From: Cristatella mucedo
Taxonomy: Eukaryota > Bryozoa > Phylactolaemata > Cristatellidae
DNA length: 64,000 nucleotides
Reading direction: 5' to 3'
Assembly: GCA_009760855.2 (NCBI GenBank)
Contig: WPIO01000123.1
Span: 308,001 to 372,000 of the forward strand
How positions within the stretch are numbered: position 1 is the first letter of the stretch; the number at the start of each line of letters is the position of its first letter. The notes below the pieces were generated by a model. The model was not told the origin of the DNA. It ran no database searches and saw nothing but the letters and a program-made list of their open reading frames with translations. The position numbers were made by a program, and so were the translations under genes. Below are positions 43,541-55,235 of this stretch, piece by piece.

Positions 43541-43734
43541 ACTTTTCCAAATGCGTCCGAGGTGATAGACTGAACGGATTGAGGACTGCCGCCTCTCGCT
43601 GCCGTAGGTTTCTCAGTACTGCACCCTACTTCATCGCCCTACGATCTACTTCTCTCTACTCTTTCGAGTTTGTCTCCGCATTCATTTCATTATTCACCTC
43701 ACTTTCTTGACTACCGGCTGCTGGTATTAGCCCT

Positions 43735-43884
43735 GCGTTGAGCTGCTCTTTCTTCACGACCCAGGTCGCGGGTTCAAGTCCTGCAGTGATCAATTCTGTA
43801 TTTATTCCTGCAAACGGCGCCGCTGATCTAATTTAAGGCTTTCCATTACGCTATATAATTGAGGTTGTTGAATTAGCTAACTTT
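43735..43884 (+). mobile_element. SINE, S2-related
   Basis: B box GGTCGCGGGTTCAAGTCC, CTGCAGTGATCAATTC, and the end GGTTGTTGAATTAGC. It belongs with the copy at 24127. Confidence 0.65.
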
Positions 43885-44467
43885 TCGTAACTGGTTTGAT
43901 CTTTTCGCATTGATTGATGTCCGAGTTTGGATGTAAATGGCTGCCGGCCGTCCTGGGAGCGCTCAAAGAATGAAATACCGTACACCAAGTACGAGACACA
44001 ACGCGGAACACCGAAGCGGGCTCAAAGACGTTTATTCATTAGGACGCTGCAGCGGGTCAGTACGCGACTGCCCTACCCAGCGTCCTCGACGTTACTGCCC
44101 GGGTCGTTGCCGCCCTTTACTTATATATGGCTGCCATAAATAACAAAAGCCCATAAACCAACGATAGTGTCATAATCTCAAAATAACCACACTGCCTAAC
44201 CATGGATTTTCATGCAAACGCTTCCAAGCCATTATATTTGAGAAAAAATGCACAGTAAATATCTCAGCGATCGTAATTCTCCGATTTAGCATGCCGCAGT
44301 TTCCCTACCGCGTTGCTACGGAAACGGCGGCGCCAGCTACACCAGCCATATTACGGCGGAAAATTTTTATACGCGATTGTGCGATAGTTTATTGCCGAGG
44401 CCGTATAAGAAGCCTGCGCCCAAGATATGCGGGAAATCAACATTTAAGACTCGGGACATTAGAATTG

Positions 44468-45421
44468 GGTGGTAACGACTGACTAAACTGGATTTGATCT
44501 CGACGGGTCAGTGTTGGGTCGTACGGTCCGCTAGCCCTGCAGGGACAAACTTTCTGTCTATTTCTGTCTGCCTGTACGCACACTACCCACTCCCTCACTC
44601 TCCCCCTTTCTCTCTTTTTCCCCATTCAAGCTCCATAGCTGCTTCCGCGGCGGCCTCCTATGTCTGTGCGAATGCCAGCCAGCTGGGGTCGCCAGCTCGC
44701 GAGATAAAACAGCGGTCGTGAAAACCACCAATCGCCTGTGGGGGGGGGGCATAGTTAATCATCGTCGCTCTGCAGTCCCCTGCGCTCGCGAGCCCCGCCC
44801 CAAACGCCAACGGTCTGCGGCTTGGAGCTTACGTCACCTCCAATGCCAGTCCCTGACGAGCTAGTACTGAGCTCCGCCCTCTATTCGTGCGCAGAGGTGA
44901 GCCTTGCTGAGGGGCGGCATTGAAACAGAGCCGAACAGCACGCGTTGGACCGGAAGCGTTGCTGACCGACACTACCGAGTAGTGGCTGGCGCAGTAGTGG
45001 CGGGCGCACCGGTTAATCGAGGTCGGTCGATCGGTCGCCGAGTTTCGCAATCGAGTCGTCGCTGTGCAAGGAGGTTGCGTGCCGAGTCAGCAGTCGAGGT
45101 TGTCATTTATGGGGGCTCGCGTTCGCGGGATAGCGGCTCGCGACGAAGGCGAACGTTGCCTCCACAGGCGAGCTGCGGTGGTGACGATGGCGACGGCCTT
45201 ATTGTATGAAGGGCGCGCGCGCTTACGGATGCAGTAGCAGCCGTCGCGGCGTCCGGCTGCAGAAAGGAGAAGAGAGGAAAGAAGATGAGCGAGCGGTGGG
45301 CGAGCGTCCGCCGAAGACAGGCAGACGTGGACAAGCGGAGAGTCAGGCTAGGGGGTCGTACGGCCCAGCGTTGACCCGTCCATTGCAAAGGGATCCAGTT
45401 TATTTAGCCGACACCGCCTGA
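44468..45421. mobile_element. Foldback element with long terminal inverted repeats
   Basis: The left arm (about 44468-44800) and the reverse complement of the right arm (about 45115-45421) align through their length: GACGGGTCAGTGTTGGG against GACGGGTCAACGCTGGG, GTCGTACGGTCC against CCGTACGACC, GTCTGCCTGT, CTCGCCTGTGGRGG, and GCGAACGCGAGCCCC against GCGCTCGCGAGCCCC. The roughly 310-base centre is GC-rich with no transposase ORF. It looks like a non-autonomous DNA transposon or foldback element; I could not fix a target duplication. Confidence 0.75.
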
Positions 45422-46197
45422 CCGCGGGTTCGACGAATTGCCGCAGTCGACCGCAACCCACTCTGATGAGGCTAAAATCGACCTACATTTTCTTTGCCGA
45501 GCTCATATTTTGGGTGTTTATAATAGTACACGTTTTGGAGTCTATCTATCCACCAAATTTCATGCCGTTGTACGAAAGCAAGAGCACTTATGCAAATGAT
45601 CTTCAGTGCCAGAGGGCTGTATCGAAATCCACATGAATCCACTTGAGTTCAGTATAAATCCACCCCAAATCAGCGGCGAATAGCTGAAAATAGTTTAGAG
45701 TATCTGACCAAGCTACATGTACAATGTACTACACAATTTTGGCGCGATTCATCTTACGCGTTCTCACGAAGTGCACTGAAATGAGATAGCCAATGGTAGA
45801 TACGCAGCGCTCGATATTCTGCGCTCAGTGCTAGCAACGAACCCATATTACTTATAGACCATATTAGTAAAATAATAAAATATTAGTAAGAGCCCATATT
45901 ACTGAAACCCATATTCGTAATAGCCCAAAGCAGCTCTTGCTCAACCCTACACTCACCGACCGGCAGACCGTGGCTCAAGGAGTGCGACTGCGGTCAAGCA
46001 CAATCCTTATAGTGTAGCCGGGTCAAAAGTCACACAATAGTCGCTATCGCACATAATTATGCAAAGTTCTTCTCATACCGGTGCTAAGCCACGGCACGCT
46101 GGCTCGCCCTGGCGCGGCGTACCCGGCCGCGCTCGCGTTTGACGCGTCGCAGCTGCGACGTAGACGCAGCATTGACCTTAGGTCGGCCGAGGAAGTA
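45422..46197. other. Unassigned intergenic sequence
   Basis: A short AATAATAAA-type AT tract at about 45870 and otherwise no gene or repeat that I recognise. Confidence 0.4.
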
Positions 46198-46372
46198 CCG
46201 GCTAATTTAACAGCCCCTTTTTTGCATAGCCGCAGAAGAACCTGTACGGCTATCGCCACCACTTGCAGCGGTGATACAGGATCGCCCATGACAGGATTCG
46301 AACCCACGACCTCAGGTAGGAGGTCGTGAGCGAAACTACCTTTTCTGGTGTGCCATCGCGGCTCGCGGCTGG
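46198..46372 (-). mobile_element. SINE S2
   Basis: Reverse S2: CTAATTTAACAGCC, ACGGCTATCGCCACCACTTG, B box GGATTCGAACCCACGACC, and the head GGTGTGCCATCGCGGCTC. Confidence 0.85.
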
Positions 46373-47049
46373 GTAGGGCGAGCAGGCGGGAAGGGCAGTT
46401 GAAACGCGGACAGTGGTATGAACGAGGGGTGAACGGCCGTGTGCTTGTCACTCTGCGAGAGCCAGCCTAGGACACGGCGGTTGAAGCCCCACTCTGCGTT
46501 TCCGTTTGGTCGCCCGTGTGCCGCCAGAGCGTCCGGCTACAGCTTGCTAAAAGTCTGTAAATAAGCTTAATTAGCACAGCTAGCATTGGTAACGTCAATT
46601 GAAACAAGAACTTGCTTGAAATCAGGATTGGTGTAACCGCATAACCATTTTTTTTTTAATATGCACACACTTCACGTTGCTTTTGGCGCCCCCTTGGCCT
46701 TGGCGCCCTTGTCCCCGGCCGACTAGCCACGCCTCCGGCTTCGACCGGCCGGGCTGCTCACTAATCTCTAATAGCTCAGTAATACCCGCTACTGCAAAAT
46801 GCCCGCTAATTTCTTATCATCTGCGTCCCGAGACCATAAACGTCTGGAATTATAATTTTTCCGTGGATTAGCACAATTTGCTAGAAGCTGCGGTTCGGCC
46901 TGCCCAGCCGCCCGGTAATGAGGAGGATTCCCCTCTCCCCCACGCTTTCCGGTCAGTCATCGGAGAGAGTCGCCAAGTAAGCTTCAGCACTTTTGTATCA
47001 GCCGGTCGCTGCAGTAGGCCTAACCATCGCTGTATAAGGAATCGCGTGA

Positions 47050-47098
47050 GTTTGCCGAGTTCTCTGAGGACGCTTTATCAAGCGCATTATTATTATTA
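47050..47098 (+). mobile_element. LINE A 3' tail only
   Basis: GAGTTCTCTGAGGACGCTTT, then ATCAAGCGC and ATTATTATT: the last 45 bases of the element. Confidence 0.7.
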
Positions 47099-47352
47099 AA
47101 ATGCTGCACGCTCACTTAGCGTCAGCCTATACCGCGTGACTGCAACTGCGGCGTGTAATTCATTCGCTGGGAATCGGTCTGTACTGGGTCTGCCCTCAGC
47201 TCAGCCTGTAAACTGTGGTGTCTGTTCGTTCTCATTTTAGTCGGAGTCTGGCTGCAGCTAGAGTCTCTGGTTTGATTAGAAAGGCGCACACATTGCCGCA
47301 GCATCGTAATGCCTAGGGGGCCAAAGCCGATAAAATATATATCGATAAGATA

Positions 47353-47512
47353 TACTAGCTGATTTAACAGCCAATTTTTGTATAGCGACAGAAGAGCCCC
47401 TACGGCTATCGCCACCGCTTGCATCGGCAATTAAGGATCGCCCACTGCAGGACTCACGACCTCGAATCGAGGTCGTGGAAAGCAGCTGCCTCACCTAGCA
47501 TGCCATCAGCCG
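47353..47512 (-). mobile_element. SINE S2
   Basis: Reverse S2: CTAGCTGATTTAACAGCC, ACGGCTATCGCCACCGC, the eroded B box and the head CACCTAGCATGCCATCA. Confidence 0.85.
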
Positions 47513-48336
47513 ATGGGCGGCTTCGAGAAGCTGGACAAGCGGCCAAGTTCCTGCTGCCTCTGTGCCCCTTCGGTGGGTGGGTGGGTGGGTGCCGACAGAT
47601 TTACTTCCTCCAAATATAGGGAACAAATATCTATTTAGACCGCATGCGATTAAGCTTTTGAGTCGTTCTGTTTCTGAGCTGATTTTCAGATTTTCCGTTA
47701 CTGGGGTATTGAATTTGTTTTTTAGATAACGCGAAATGCCCATTTCTGTGGAGCTCCCTTGTTAGACAATTGGCTTCACGAAAACGCTCTCCGTTTCTTT
47801 TTTAAAGGAAAAGTCAAAGAATCGCTGAGCTGGTATGGCAGTGTAGTGAGCGCTGCCAGGCATTTGAAGCCTTTGCAGAGCTGCTTCACTAAATTTCCGA
47901 GATTTTGGACTTGCAATCTTGAAGGAAGGAAGCTCAAGGTGCCTTTTGGAGGTCAATCGGTCATACCCACAGCACAGTACTTGACTGAATGGCAGCCTTC
48001 GATTCAGGACAATTTCATTTTACAAATTAGCTGTCTAGCCTGATGTACAAATACGGCACGTGTGCTAGCTAGCCTTAGCAATTCCCTCCACAGTTGTAAC
48101 ATTCAGCCAGGACAGTTCTGTTTCTTACAACATTTGCCTGGACCTAAGAAAAATGGAATTCCCATTTATTGCAGAGGGCTATAGATTAGCAATTAGTATA
48201 TCCAATTAGCCGTTTTGTGTAAAGTAATGAGAGAATTATTGTCTATCATTAAGCCCTCCGTCTAAAGAAACGGTTGAATTTGTGGTTCCTAAGCATTGAA
48301 GCATTTGTAAGTGATTCGTCCTTTATGTGCTAATGC
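47513..48336. other. Unassigned intergenic sequence
   Basis: A short GGTGGGTGGGTGGGTG tract at 47573-47592. An ORF at 47759-48043 shows no family resemblance. Confidence 0.4.
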
Positions 48337-48405
48337 ATGCTGACACTGGGCATGTTGCCACTAACCATATTTGCATGCTGATCATGTGCATGTCACCCCT
48401 AACCG
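48337..48405 (+). mobile_element. LINE A 3' UTR fragment
   Basis: GCTGACACTGGGCATGTTGC, CATATTTGCATGCTGATC, GTGCATGTCACCCCTAACC. Confidence 0.75.
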
Positions 48406-48439
48406 CATTCTTCTCAATGTATCTCTGTCTGTAACTCCA

Positions 48440-48790
48440 CAAAGTCATAAAGACCATGTGGGTGTTACGCAGGAGAGTTTTGTATAGCGCACTCACAGCC
48501 TAAGCGACTGTCGGTACGCATTCGGTAGCCACCAGACTTCGTCTCACGAAACAAAGAGAAAGTGGGCTGCATAGCAGAGTTAGGAGAGCAGTTGAGGTAG
48601 TGAGTAAGGATGGAAGTAGCAGCTCAGGACCGTTGAAAAGGATGCGCCACAGTCGGCAGTTGGAGAGTAGTTGTCATTGGGTAAGAATTGTGAAGCTAGT
48701 TCCACAGTCTAGGACCTGCAGAGCTAAAGCTTCTATCGCCAACGGTCTTTAAGCGGAGGAAAGGGACAGCTAATTTATTGTCCACAGAGA
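48440..48790 (-). mobile_element. LINE B 3' UTR
   Basis: The signature GTGTTACGCAGGAGAGTTTT, CATTCGGTAGCCACCAGAC and CTCAGGACCGTTGAAAAGGA run parallel to 29440-29716 and 29881-29960. It is uninterrupted, so it shows the empty site of the SINE at 29717. Confidence 0.85.
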
Positions 48791-48814
48791 ACCAGAGGGC
48801 GCGAACAGGCTGAA

Positions 48815-49482
48815 ACTAATCATCCATCTGGAAGCCTGAAGCCACGCATGCCAGGATTGACCTCACGATCGCTTCCATGGTCACTTCAAACAGATTAGGT
48901 AGCAACAGAGGATCACCTGTTGTGCACGAAGCAGTGTAAGGTCTTGGTCGCTCACGTGCAGTGCCATCGATGCATCTGTGTATAGGCACTCCAAAATCCT
49001 ACAAAAGACGAGGCTCACCCTGACCCGGAGCAGGGCCTGCATGAGTGGGAGTGCAGGATGCTTCCAAATGCATTCTGTAGGTCCAGGCATATAGGGATAG
49101 GCTGTCGTATGACCGTCTGTCGATAGTCGTGCTAACGGCTGCGTCGATCACGAAAAAACACACCTATTTATCCCAGCATTTCGTGAGCTCCTGTGATCCA
49201 TCTTTTATGTGTGTTGAGATCGTAATAGAGAATGCATACCCCAGCCTATGGCGCAGCATGTGCTTATGCGTGCTGACACTGTGCATGCTGCCACTAACCA
49301 CACTTGCATGCTGACCCTGTGCATGTCACCCTAAACCATGTCATTCTTGTTGTTTAGTGAGCTGGCTAACACCAATCATTAGATCTTGCTTCCATTGAAG
49401 CAAATGTAAAGCGCCTAGAAAGAGATTTAGTTCTCTTAGGGTGCTTTATCAAATGTATTATTGTTATTATTATTATTATTAT

Positions 49483-49520
<38 letters not shown>

Positions 49521-50400
49521 TAAGAAGCACTGCTTGAGGCAGACCTCGACACTTGGCAGAAAGTGCTTCTGCTGCCCACAGAGCCATCCATCAGCTCGTA
49601 GGTTTTCGAAAAGTCTAGCAGCCAAAGGGCCCCCAGTATGAGTTTGTAGAGCATCGGCAGGAGCGTGATAGGCCTGAAGTTCCCAAGGAGTGTGGCGTCT
49701 CCGTGCTTGTATGATAGGATGGTCGAGCCAACCTTTCACGATAGAGGAGCCTCTCGAATGAGTAGGCAGGCGTTTAGGACAGCGGCTATCAGGCTGCAGC
49801 CTGGGTTGAGCAAGGGGATGTGCCTGTATTCGAGGTGGTCGGTCCCCAGTGACATGCTGTGCGCTCGACCCAGGCTTGCGTTCAGCTCATCGTCCGAGAA
49901 CCATCGCAGGAGTTGGCCATCATCTTGGTCTGTCCTCCTAACCAGGCGGTAAAGCAGTGCATCAACCTCGTCATAGATATTGTTGTAGCCCATCGCCCAG
50001 AATGCACAGTAAGCCTCCAGGTCACCCTGATAGGTTGTCTCGTTGCCGGTTTCAGGATGCCCTGTATGGCTCGGGCCCGGTTGGACCGCTACAGCCTCTG
50101 CAACGAGGCGTCTGCGCACATCTGAGGTGTGTCTTGGTCGGCGAGGCGCGAATGGGGTGCCCCAGCTAGTGCTGGAGTGCCTCGATGGGTCTGACTCTGT
50201 GTCGGCTGGTGTGGTGGCCTCATGGCACCGAGGAAGGGGGCGAAGCCTACACTGCCCCAAGGTCAGTCCGATGCTGCACTTGCAGCCGACAGTAGCAGAT
50301 AGGTTGATGTGCCGAGGGAGTAGACCCTATGGGCTGTTGCCCTCTCCGTCAAGCTGGCGCGCTCACATTGCAGTGTGCATCTAGAAAGTAACGAGTCGCC
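48815..50400 (-). mobile_element. LINE C: decayed RT of R2/NeSL/Hero-like type, split by LINE A
   Basis: On the minus strand, SLGTDHLEYRHIPLLNPGCS, LIAAVLNACLLIREAPLS and then WK, followed in another frame by NFRPITLLPMLYKLILGALW, corresponds to the RT finger region in which P-W/K and (N/W)-RPI-LL---YK are conserved. 49110-48880 continues with a block resembling NAFGS, LLRVRVSLVFCRILECLYTD and a QG-P-L remnant. Several frameshifts and stops. The RPITLL/YKL pattern is unlike LINE A and fits R2/NeSL/Hero-type elements; clade is uncertain. Confidence 0.65.
49258..49525 (+). mobile_element. LINE A 3' end with expanded tail, inserted in LINE C
   Basis: GCTGACACTGTGCATGCTGC, the UTR, GCGCCTAGAAAGAGATTTAG and a tail of ATT triplets that changes to AGT triplets (to 49520). 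It separates the two RT parts of LINE C. Confidence 0.85.
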
Positions 50401-50739
50401 AGACATGTCGGCATAGTGAATCGAAATCTTGGACATTGTGATCGCTGACAATTGCAGCATATTCCAGGAGTAGCTTACATCCATTGTCAAAAAACCTTTT
50501 GTCAGCATAGTGAATCCCAAAGATTTCAGAGTGTGTAAACATGACTTTGCTAAAATCACACTTATTGAACAGACTTCCATCTACAATATAGAGAATCAGC
50601 TAGCCAACAGCGTTATACAATAAAATGCCCTACTTTGGGATATGCAAAAATTTAAGCCTTTCCATTTTGCCTAGCCTGTAGATAGATGTGCCTGAATGGC
50701 CGCTTAATCTGAAGACCACTCCGACATTGTCTTGCTTAC
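50400..50739. other. Unassigned intergenic sequence
   Basis: No gene or repeat recognised. Confidence 0.4.
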
Positions 50740-52059
50740 TTCATTGAATAAAGAACGTGTGAGCTAGGCTTTGTGAACTTTGGGGCATATTTAGCTGGCC
50801 TAACCAATTATGAGAGTTTAATTCTTCTTTCTGGCTGAAGCTGCAAAAGCAACAGGGGAGCAGTACCTTCTGCTCGACAAATGTCAACGATATATATGAC
50901 TCCTCAAACAAAAGTGCTACTGCCATAACAGCTTATGCCAATTCGACCAAAAGACTTCTCCATTGAATCAAAAGGTTATTTTTAGCATTTTTTTTCTGCA
51001 ATTGCTATATTATGTTCTGTCATTTTAGATTTGGGCAATACAGGAGAGGTGGAACTTCTTCAACTTAGTGAATGGACACACCACTAAACATGTGGTACTG
51101 CATCTGAGCTGCTCCTAGCAGTGTTGGCAGCTTTGCTGCAGGGAATTTCCCTTCTCAGTCCTTTTCAGGTAACTGTGCTTTATCTAGCAAGGGGAATAAC
51201 CGACTGAGTAATGGTTACTGCCTTATATAGTCAGTTGTTGCCTCCACGTGTCCATATAGCTAATCACAATCTCAGCACTGCTGCCAAGCTCCACTATTTA
51301 TGATGAAGGGGCAGGCAGCATTTCCTCACAGCAGCTCCACACATCTTATGGGATTGCAGTATGTCTGGAAGTATGTCAGTATGTATGTCTGGAATTAAGG
51401 GTAAGATAGCTCTTGCTCCTAGCCGGGTAGCAGAATGCTTACTTTGCACCCAGCCTGCCACAGTACTGCCATATTGCTATGCAGGCTTAAGCATGTGAGC
51501 CCAACATCCTGCATTCGGTTAGTGTATGTCATACACGATACATCAGTTCAAGTAAATAGTCTTGATTATGACTGTGAAGAAGGAGTTGTATTGCAACTGA
51601 AGTCTTTTCAGTCTCGTCATTTTGCAGTGCCATGTCCCAAAACCATCAAACCACTTCGGTTATTAGCCTTGAATTTTGTGGCTTGGTAGATTATATTCCA
51701 TATTACTTATTGGGATCAGTGCAAATCCAAGTATACGGTGAGCATGGCCACCGGTTGGTATGGGAAATTCAGCAGTTGCATTGCAACCTAAGTCTTGTTA
51801 GTGTCGTCATTGTGCAGAGCCATATACCAAAACCATCAAACCACTTAGGAGTTTAGCATGTCCACTTAAGCAGTCACATTTCAAGCTCTGCTGCCTAGCT
51901 TCACTATATATCGTGAAGGTGTATACCTTGGTAGTCTCTCGACACAGCTTGACCGGTCGAATCACTATGTCTGCCGGAAATGGTAAGTTAGCTCTCACCT
52001 ATACCCTGCCAGCCGAACTTTTACTTTGCACCCATTGGGACACAGCTATTGCCACTAAC

Positions 52060-52196
52060 GCCAAGCTGGTTTTGGCCTTTTTGGTTAAGGTCCTCGGCCT
52101 GACCAATGTCGGTCCGAGGTCGTGGGCTCGAGCACTGAGGCACACGTGAGACCGAATAGAGATTAAGTTCTCATGAGGTGCTATGCAAATAAATTG
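52060..52196 (+). mobile_element. SINE S1
   Basis: CCAAGCTGGTTTTGGCC, B box GTCGTGGGCTCGAGC and core GAATAGAGATTAAGTTCTC, ending CAAATAAATTG. It sits at the end of a family E block, as does the S1 head at 58363. Confidence 0.8.
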
Positions 52197-52920
52197 TCTT
52201 TTCATCGTTAGAGTTACGCCTCGGAGCTCAACATTCTGTATTCGGTCAGAGTCTTTCTTTCTCGATACATCCACACTAGCAACTAGTCCAGGTTAGGACC
52301 ACGTGGAAGGCATTCTTAAAACACAAGTCTTTTTAACCACTTCATTGTTCAGAGCCTTATACTGAACCGTTTAGACCACTCAGGTTTTAAGCCCAGGATC
52401 TTGTGCTTTGGTATCTTGTATTCCATTTTTGTATTTACATAAGTAAATAACCAAGTATATGATGATAGATACTGAGTTGTATCCCTAATTAGCCAGCCCT
52501 GTCTTCGAGTCTAGCTATAGGCTTGCTGGAAAGTAGAGGTGCCTATGCAGGAGTCGTGTAGGCCGACAATTGTCTAAATTGTCCCAGTTAGTTTTTTGTA
52601 AAATACCCTGTGTTGAGAGCCACGAGACCTAAAGCTTGGTCGTGCTGCTTAGCCTTGTCCTTGGTCAGGACAATATGCTACTGAATCTATAGGTGATCCT
52701 GACAGTATGGGTCATGCTGCGTTCAAAGCAAAGAGGTTAGCTGTGCAACTTGACAGTTAAGCATATTTCAATGGTTTAAACAAGCATTGGCCAGTTGAAT
52801 TTGTTCATTGTGGCTGCAGCTGCTAGGGCACCAGGTGAGAGTAACCTTTCAAAATGTAAATCTAAGATAGGCAGTGGTGTTCTTGCTTTCTTCAAAGCCA
52901 AGATGTAAGCGAGGCAACTT

Positions 52921-53076
52921 AAAAAAAATTTTAAAAATATATAATTCATGTATATAGCACCCCAAGAGAACTTAATCTTTATTCAGGCGCTTCACATATG
53001 CCTCGGGGCTCGAGCCCACAACCTCAGTCAAAACTTGGTCGCGGCGAGCACCTTAACCGCTAGACCAAACCAGCTC
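52921..53076 (-). mobile_element. SINE S1 with 8-bp target duplication
   Basis: S1 in reverse orientation, flanked by GGCAACTT at 52913-52920 and again at 53077-53084. The related uninterrupted block at 52741 (GTGCAACTTGACAG) shows the empty site. The tail is A/T-rich. Confidence 0.92.
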
Positions 53077-53609
53077 GGCAACTTGACAGTACGAAATATT
53101 TTGATGGCCCTACAAAAGGCTAGGACTGTTGAATTGCTTCACTGTGGCTGCAGCTGCTAAAGCAGCATGTGAGCCAGACCTTTGATTCAAGCCAGTTTGT
53201 ATCTGCTACTGATATCAACTAGCCAGTTGATATCTACTAGTCAGCAAACAAAAAGGCTGCTGCCATAATACCTTATGCCTACTACACAGTTTGACTTCAG
53301 TGGTAATAGATACATTTTGAAAATTGTATGTGAATACCATTTAGATTCCGGACCTAGTAGGGGCATAAGTATTCGATAAAAAGTAGACACACTAGATTCT
53401 CAATTTGTACTGGTTCTGAGCCAGTCTTGGCAGTATAGGCAGCATTAATTGGGGGAATTTCCCTACTTTCATTTTAGTATGTTTGCCTACTGAGGAAATA
53501 CCTTGCTTCAGGCACAAGTGCATGCAGTTGCTCATATTCCGGTCCTAATAGGGCTAGAAGTTCTTCAAAATGAAGGGCCTGATGGCAAGATCAGCTAGTA
53601 AACAGTGTG

Positions 53610-53720
53610 GTATAAAAAGGGAAATGGCATGTCACAAATGCACGGACCTATTTAGATGTAGTATCCCTGTCTAAGCAAGCCGGAATTCTTGAATAATATG
53701 TAGCTGAAAGTAGGTGACTT
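53610..53720 (-). mobile_element. LINE A internal fragment
   Basis: CATGTCACAAATGCACGGAC and TATCCCTGTCTAAGCAAGCC match 14365-14460 in the RT C-terminal region. Confidence 0.7.
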
Positions 53721-53892
53721 TACTTCGGTCAGCTGTGATGGCATAACGGCACCATGCTTAGCACACCATTTGAGAGGCTACTGGTACCTTTGCTTCAGTA
53801 GTTTTACAGCTGACCTGCAGAACATCTCTTCGCCCTAGCTGTTTCACTTTAATGCAGGCAATCAAATCATGTGACATGATCTTGCCGAGAGG

Positions 53893-53985
53893 GCTAAAAG
53901 CTGATGCAAATGTAAAGATCCTAGAAATAGAGAACGAGCACTCCGAGGATGCTATATCAGATGTATTTCTATTTTTATTTGCCAT
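53893..53985 (+). mobile_element. LINE A 3' end, old
   Basis: GATGCAAATGTAAAGATCC, GAGAACGAGCACTCCGAGG, and a degraded ATTT tail. Confidence 0.6.
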
Positions 53986-54354
53986 CGTACTTCTGACGAT
54001 CGAAAAACTAACCCCACTAGCTTAGTTAGATCGCTTATAAATCCGAGCACTCGATGACGGCCTTACTAACAGCTCTAATGCCTTAGCTATGCTTTCGATT
54101 TGTTTCCTCAAATGAATTAATTTGGCTACCGGATTTATTACTGAAAGCCGATTAGGCATTGAGAGCTCTACAGAAAACCTTCCAGTGTAACAGGTTCATA
54201 GTTTTTGTTTCTTCATGGACTTACAGATGGAGATGCATATACTATCCATTCCATGAAACGCAAACTTTTTTTTAAGCCTACCAGGATCACAGTGTGCCTC
54301 TTCAGACGATCAAAGATTTCAGCAGCAGCAGGTTGAGTAGCCAGTTGTGAACTT
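53986..54354. other. Unassigned intergenic sequence
   Basis: AT-rich, with no gene or repeat that I recognise. Confidence 0.4.
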
Positions 54355-55235
54355 AAATAATAATAATATAATAATAATGCACTTGATAAACTGCCCTGAG
54401 AGAACTTGATCTCTTTCTAAGTTCTTCACATTTGATGCTAAGGGAAACGCGACGAATAATGAGTAATATCATGCTTGATAAACAACATGAATAACATGGT
54501 TAGGGTTGACATGCACAGGATCAGCATGCAAATATGGTTAGTGGCAGCATGCACAGTGTCAGCAAGCATAAGCACATGAAGGTCGAATCAGAGGGACATA
54601 CTAAATGCTGTCCTAAATAGGAGCGTTTTAAAATTCTTTTTAAATGTAGTCAAGTCAGGGGATGTTCTGATGCAAGTCGTGAGGGAGTTTCAGGCTCTGG
54701 GAGCATAATAATAATAATAATAATAATGCACTTGATAAAGCGCTCTCAGAGAACTCAATCTCTCTCTAGGCGCTTTACAATTGTCGTGCTTATGCAAATG
54801 CTTAAATGTGAGCCTGGTGTTGTCGCTAATCATTTCTCATGCTTCCTTTCCCGACGATAAAAAGTGCCTAGACAAGAATGCAGCTCTCATAGCGTTCCCC
54901 ACAGATGATGTATCGCTATCATTATTATTAAACTATTATGTGTAAAAAAACATCCTATTCCAGCATACGAACTAAATGAACAGTCTCCAAAGGATTTGAT
55001 GTTTGTAGGAGGTATTGGTAGATTGTTGGATTCCGACAAGCAGGTGGTACGATGCTTGGCCTGGTGGAGGAGTAGATATGAGAGGTAGGCTGGAGCCAAA
55101 GAATGAAGTGACCTAAAAGTGAGCAACAAAACCTCAATCACTAAGTTGCTTAATTGGTAGCCGGTGCAGGTCGGCGAGAAATAGTGTGATGTGGCAACTG
55201 AGACTCTCACTACAGACAAGCTTTGATCATCAAGT
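54355..55235 (-). mobile_element. LINE A copy with two later insertions
   Basis: 54355-54703 holds tail, core and UTR up to CAGGCTCTGGGAGCATA. 54962-55235 resumes with GCATACGAACTAAATGA and the C-terminal coding region. Between them are a second minus-strand LINE A tail (54704-54780) and a decayed + strand 3' end (about 54782-54935). Confidence 0.8.

Larger units (their letters stand above)
50740..53570. repeat. Array of diverged repeats (family E)
   Basis: Blocks recur with an offset of about 2.3 kb: GCTGAAGCTGCAAAAGCA (50830) against GCTGCAGCTGCTAAAGCA (53145); GCTACTGCCATAACAGCTTA (50915) against GCTGCTGCCATAATACCTTA (53257); GGGAATTTCCCT at 51142 and 53455. Shorter-range copies occur at 51280-51740, 51780-52030 and 52200-52460 (CCAAAACCATCAAACCACTT twice). 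No ORF or termini are recognisable; class unknown. Confidence 0.65.

Noticed and set aside
45107-45388. 93-codon minus-strand ORF
   Set aside because: It coincides with the right arm of the foldback element; a parallel ORF appears on the other arm.
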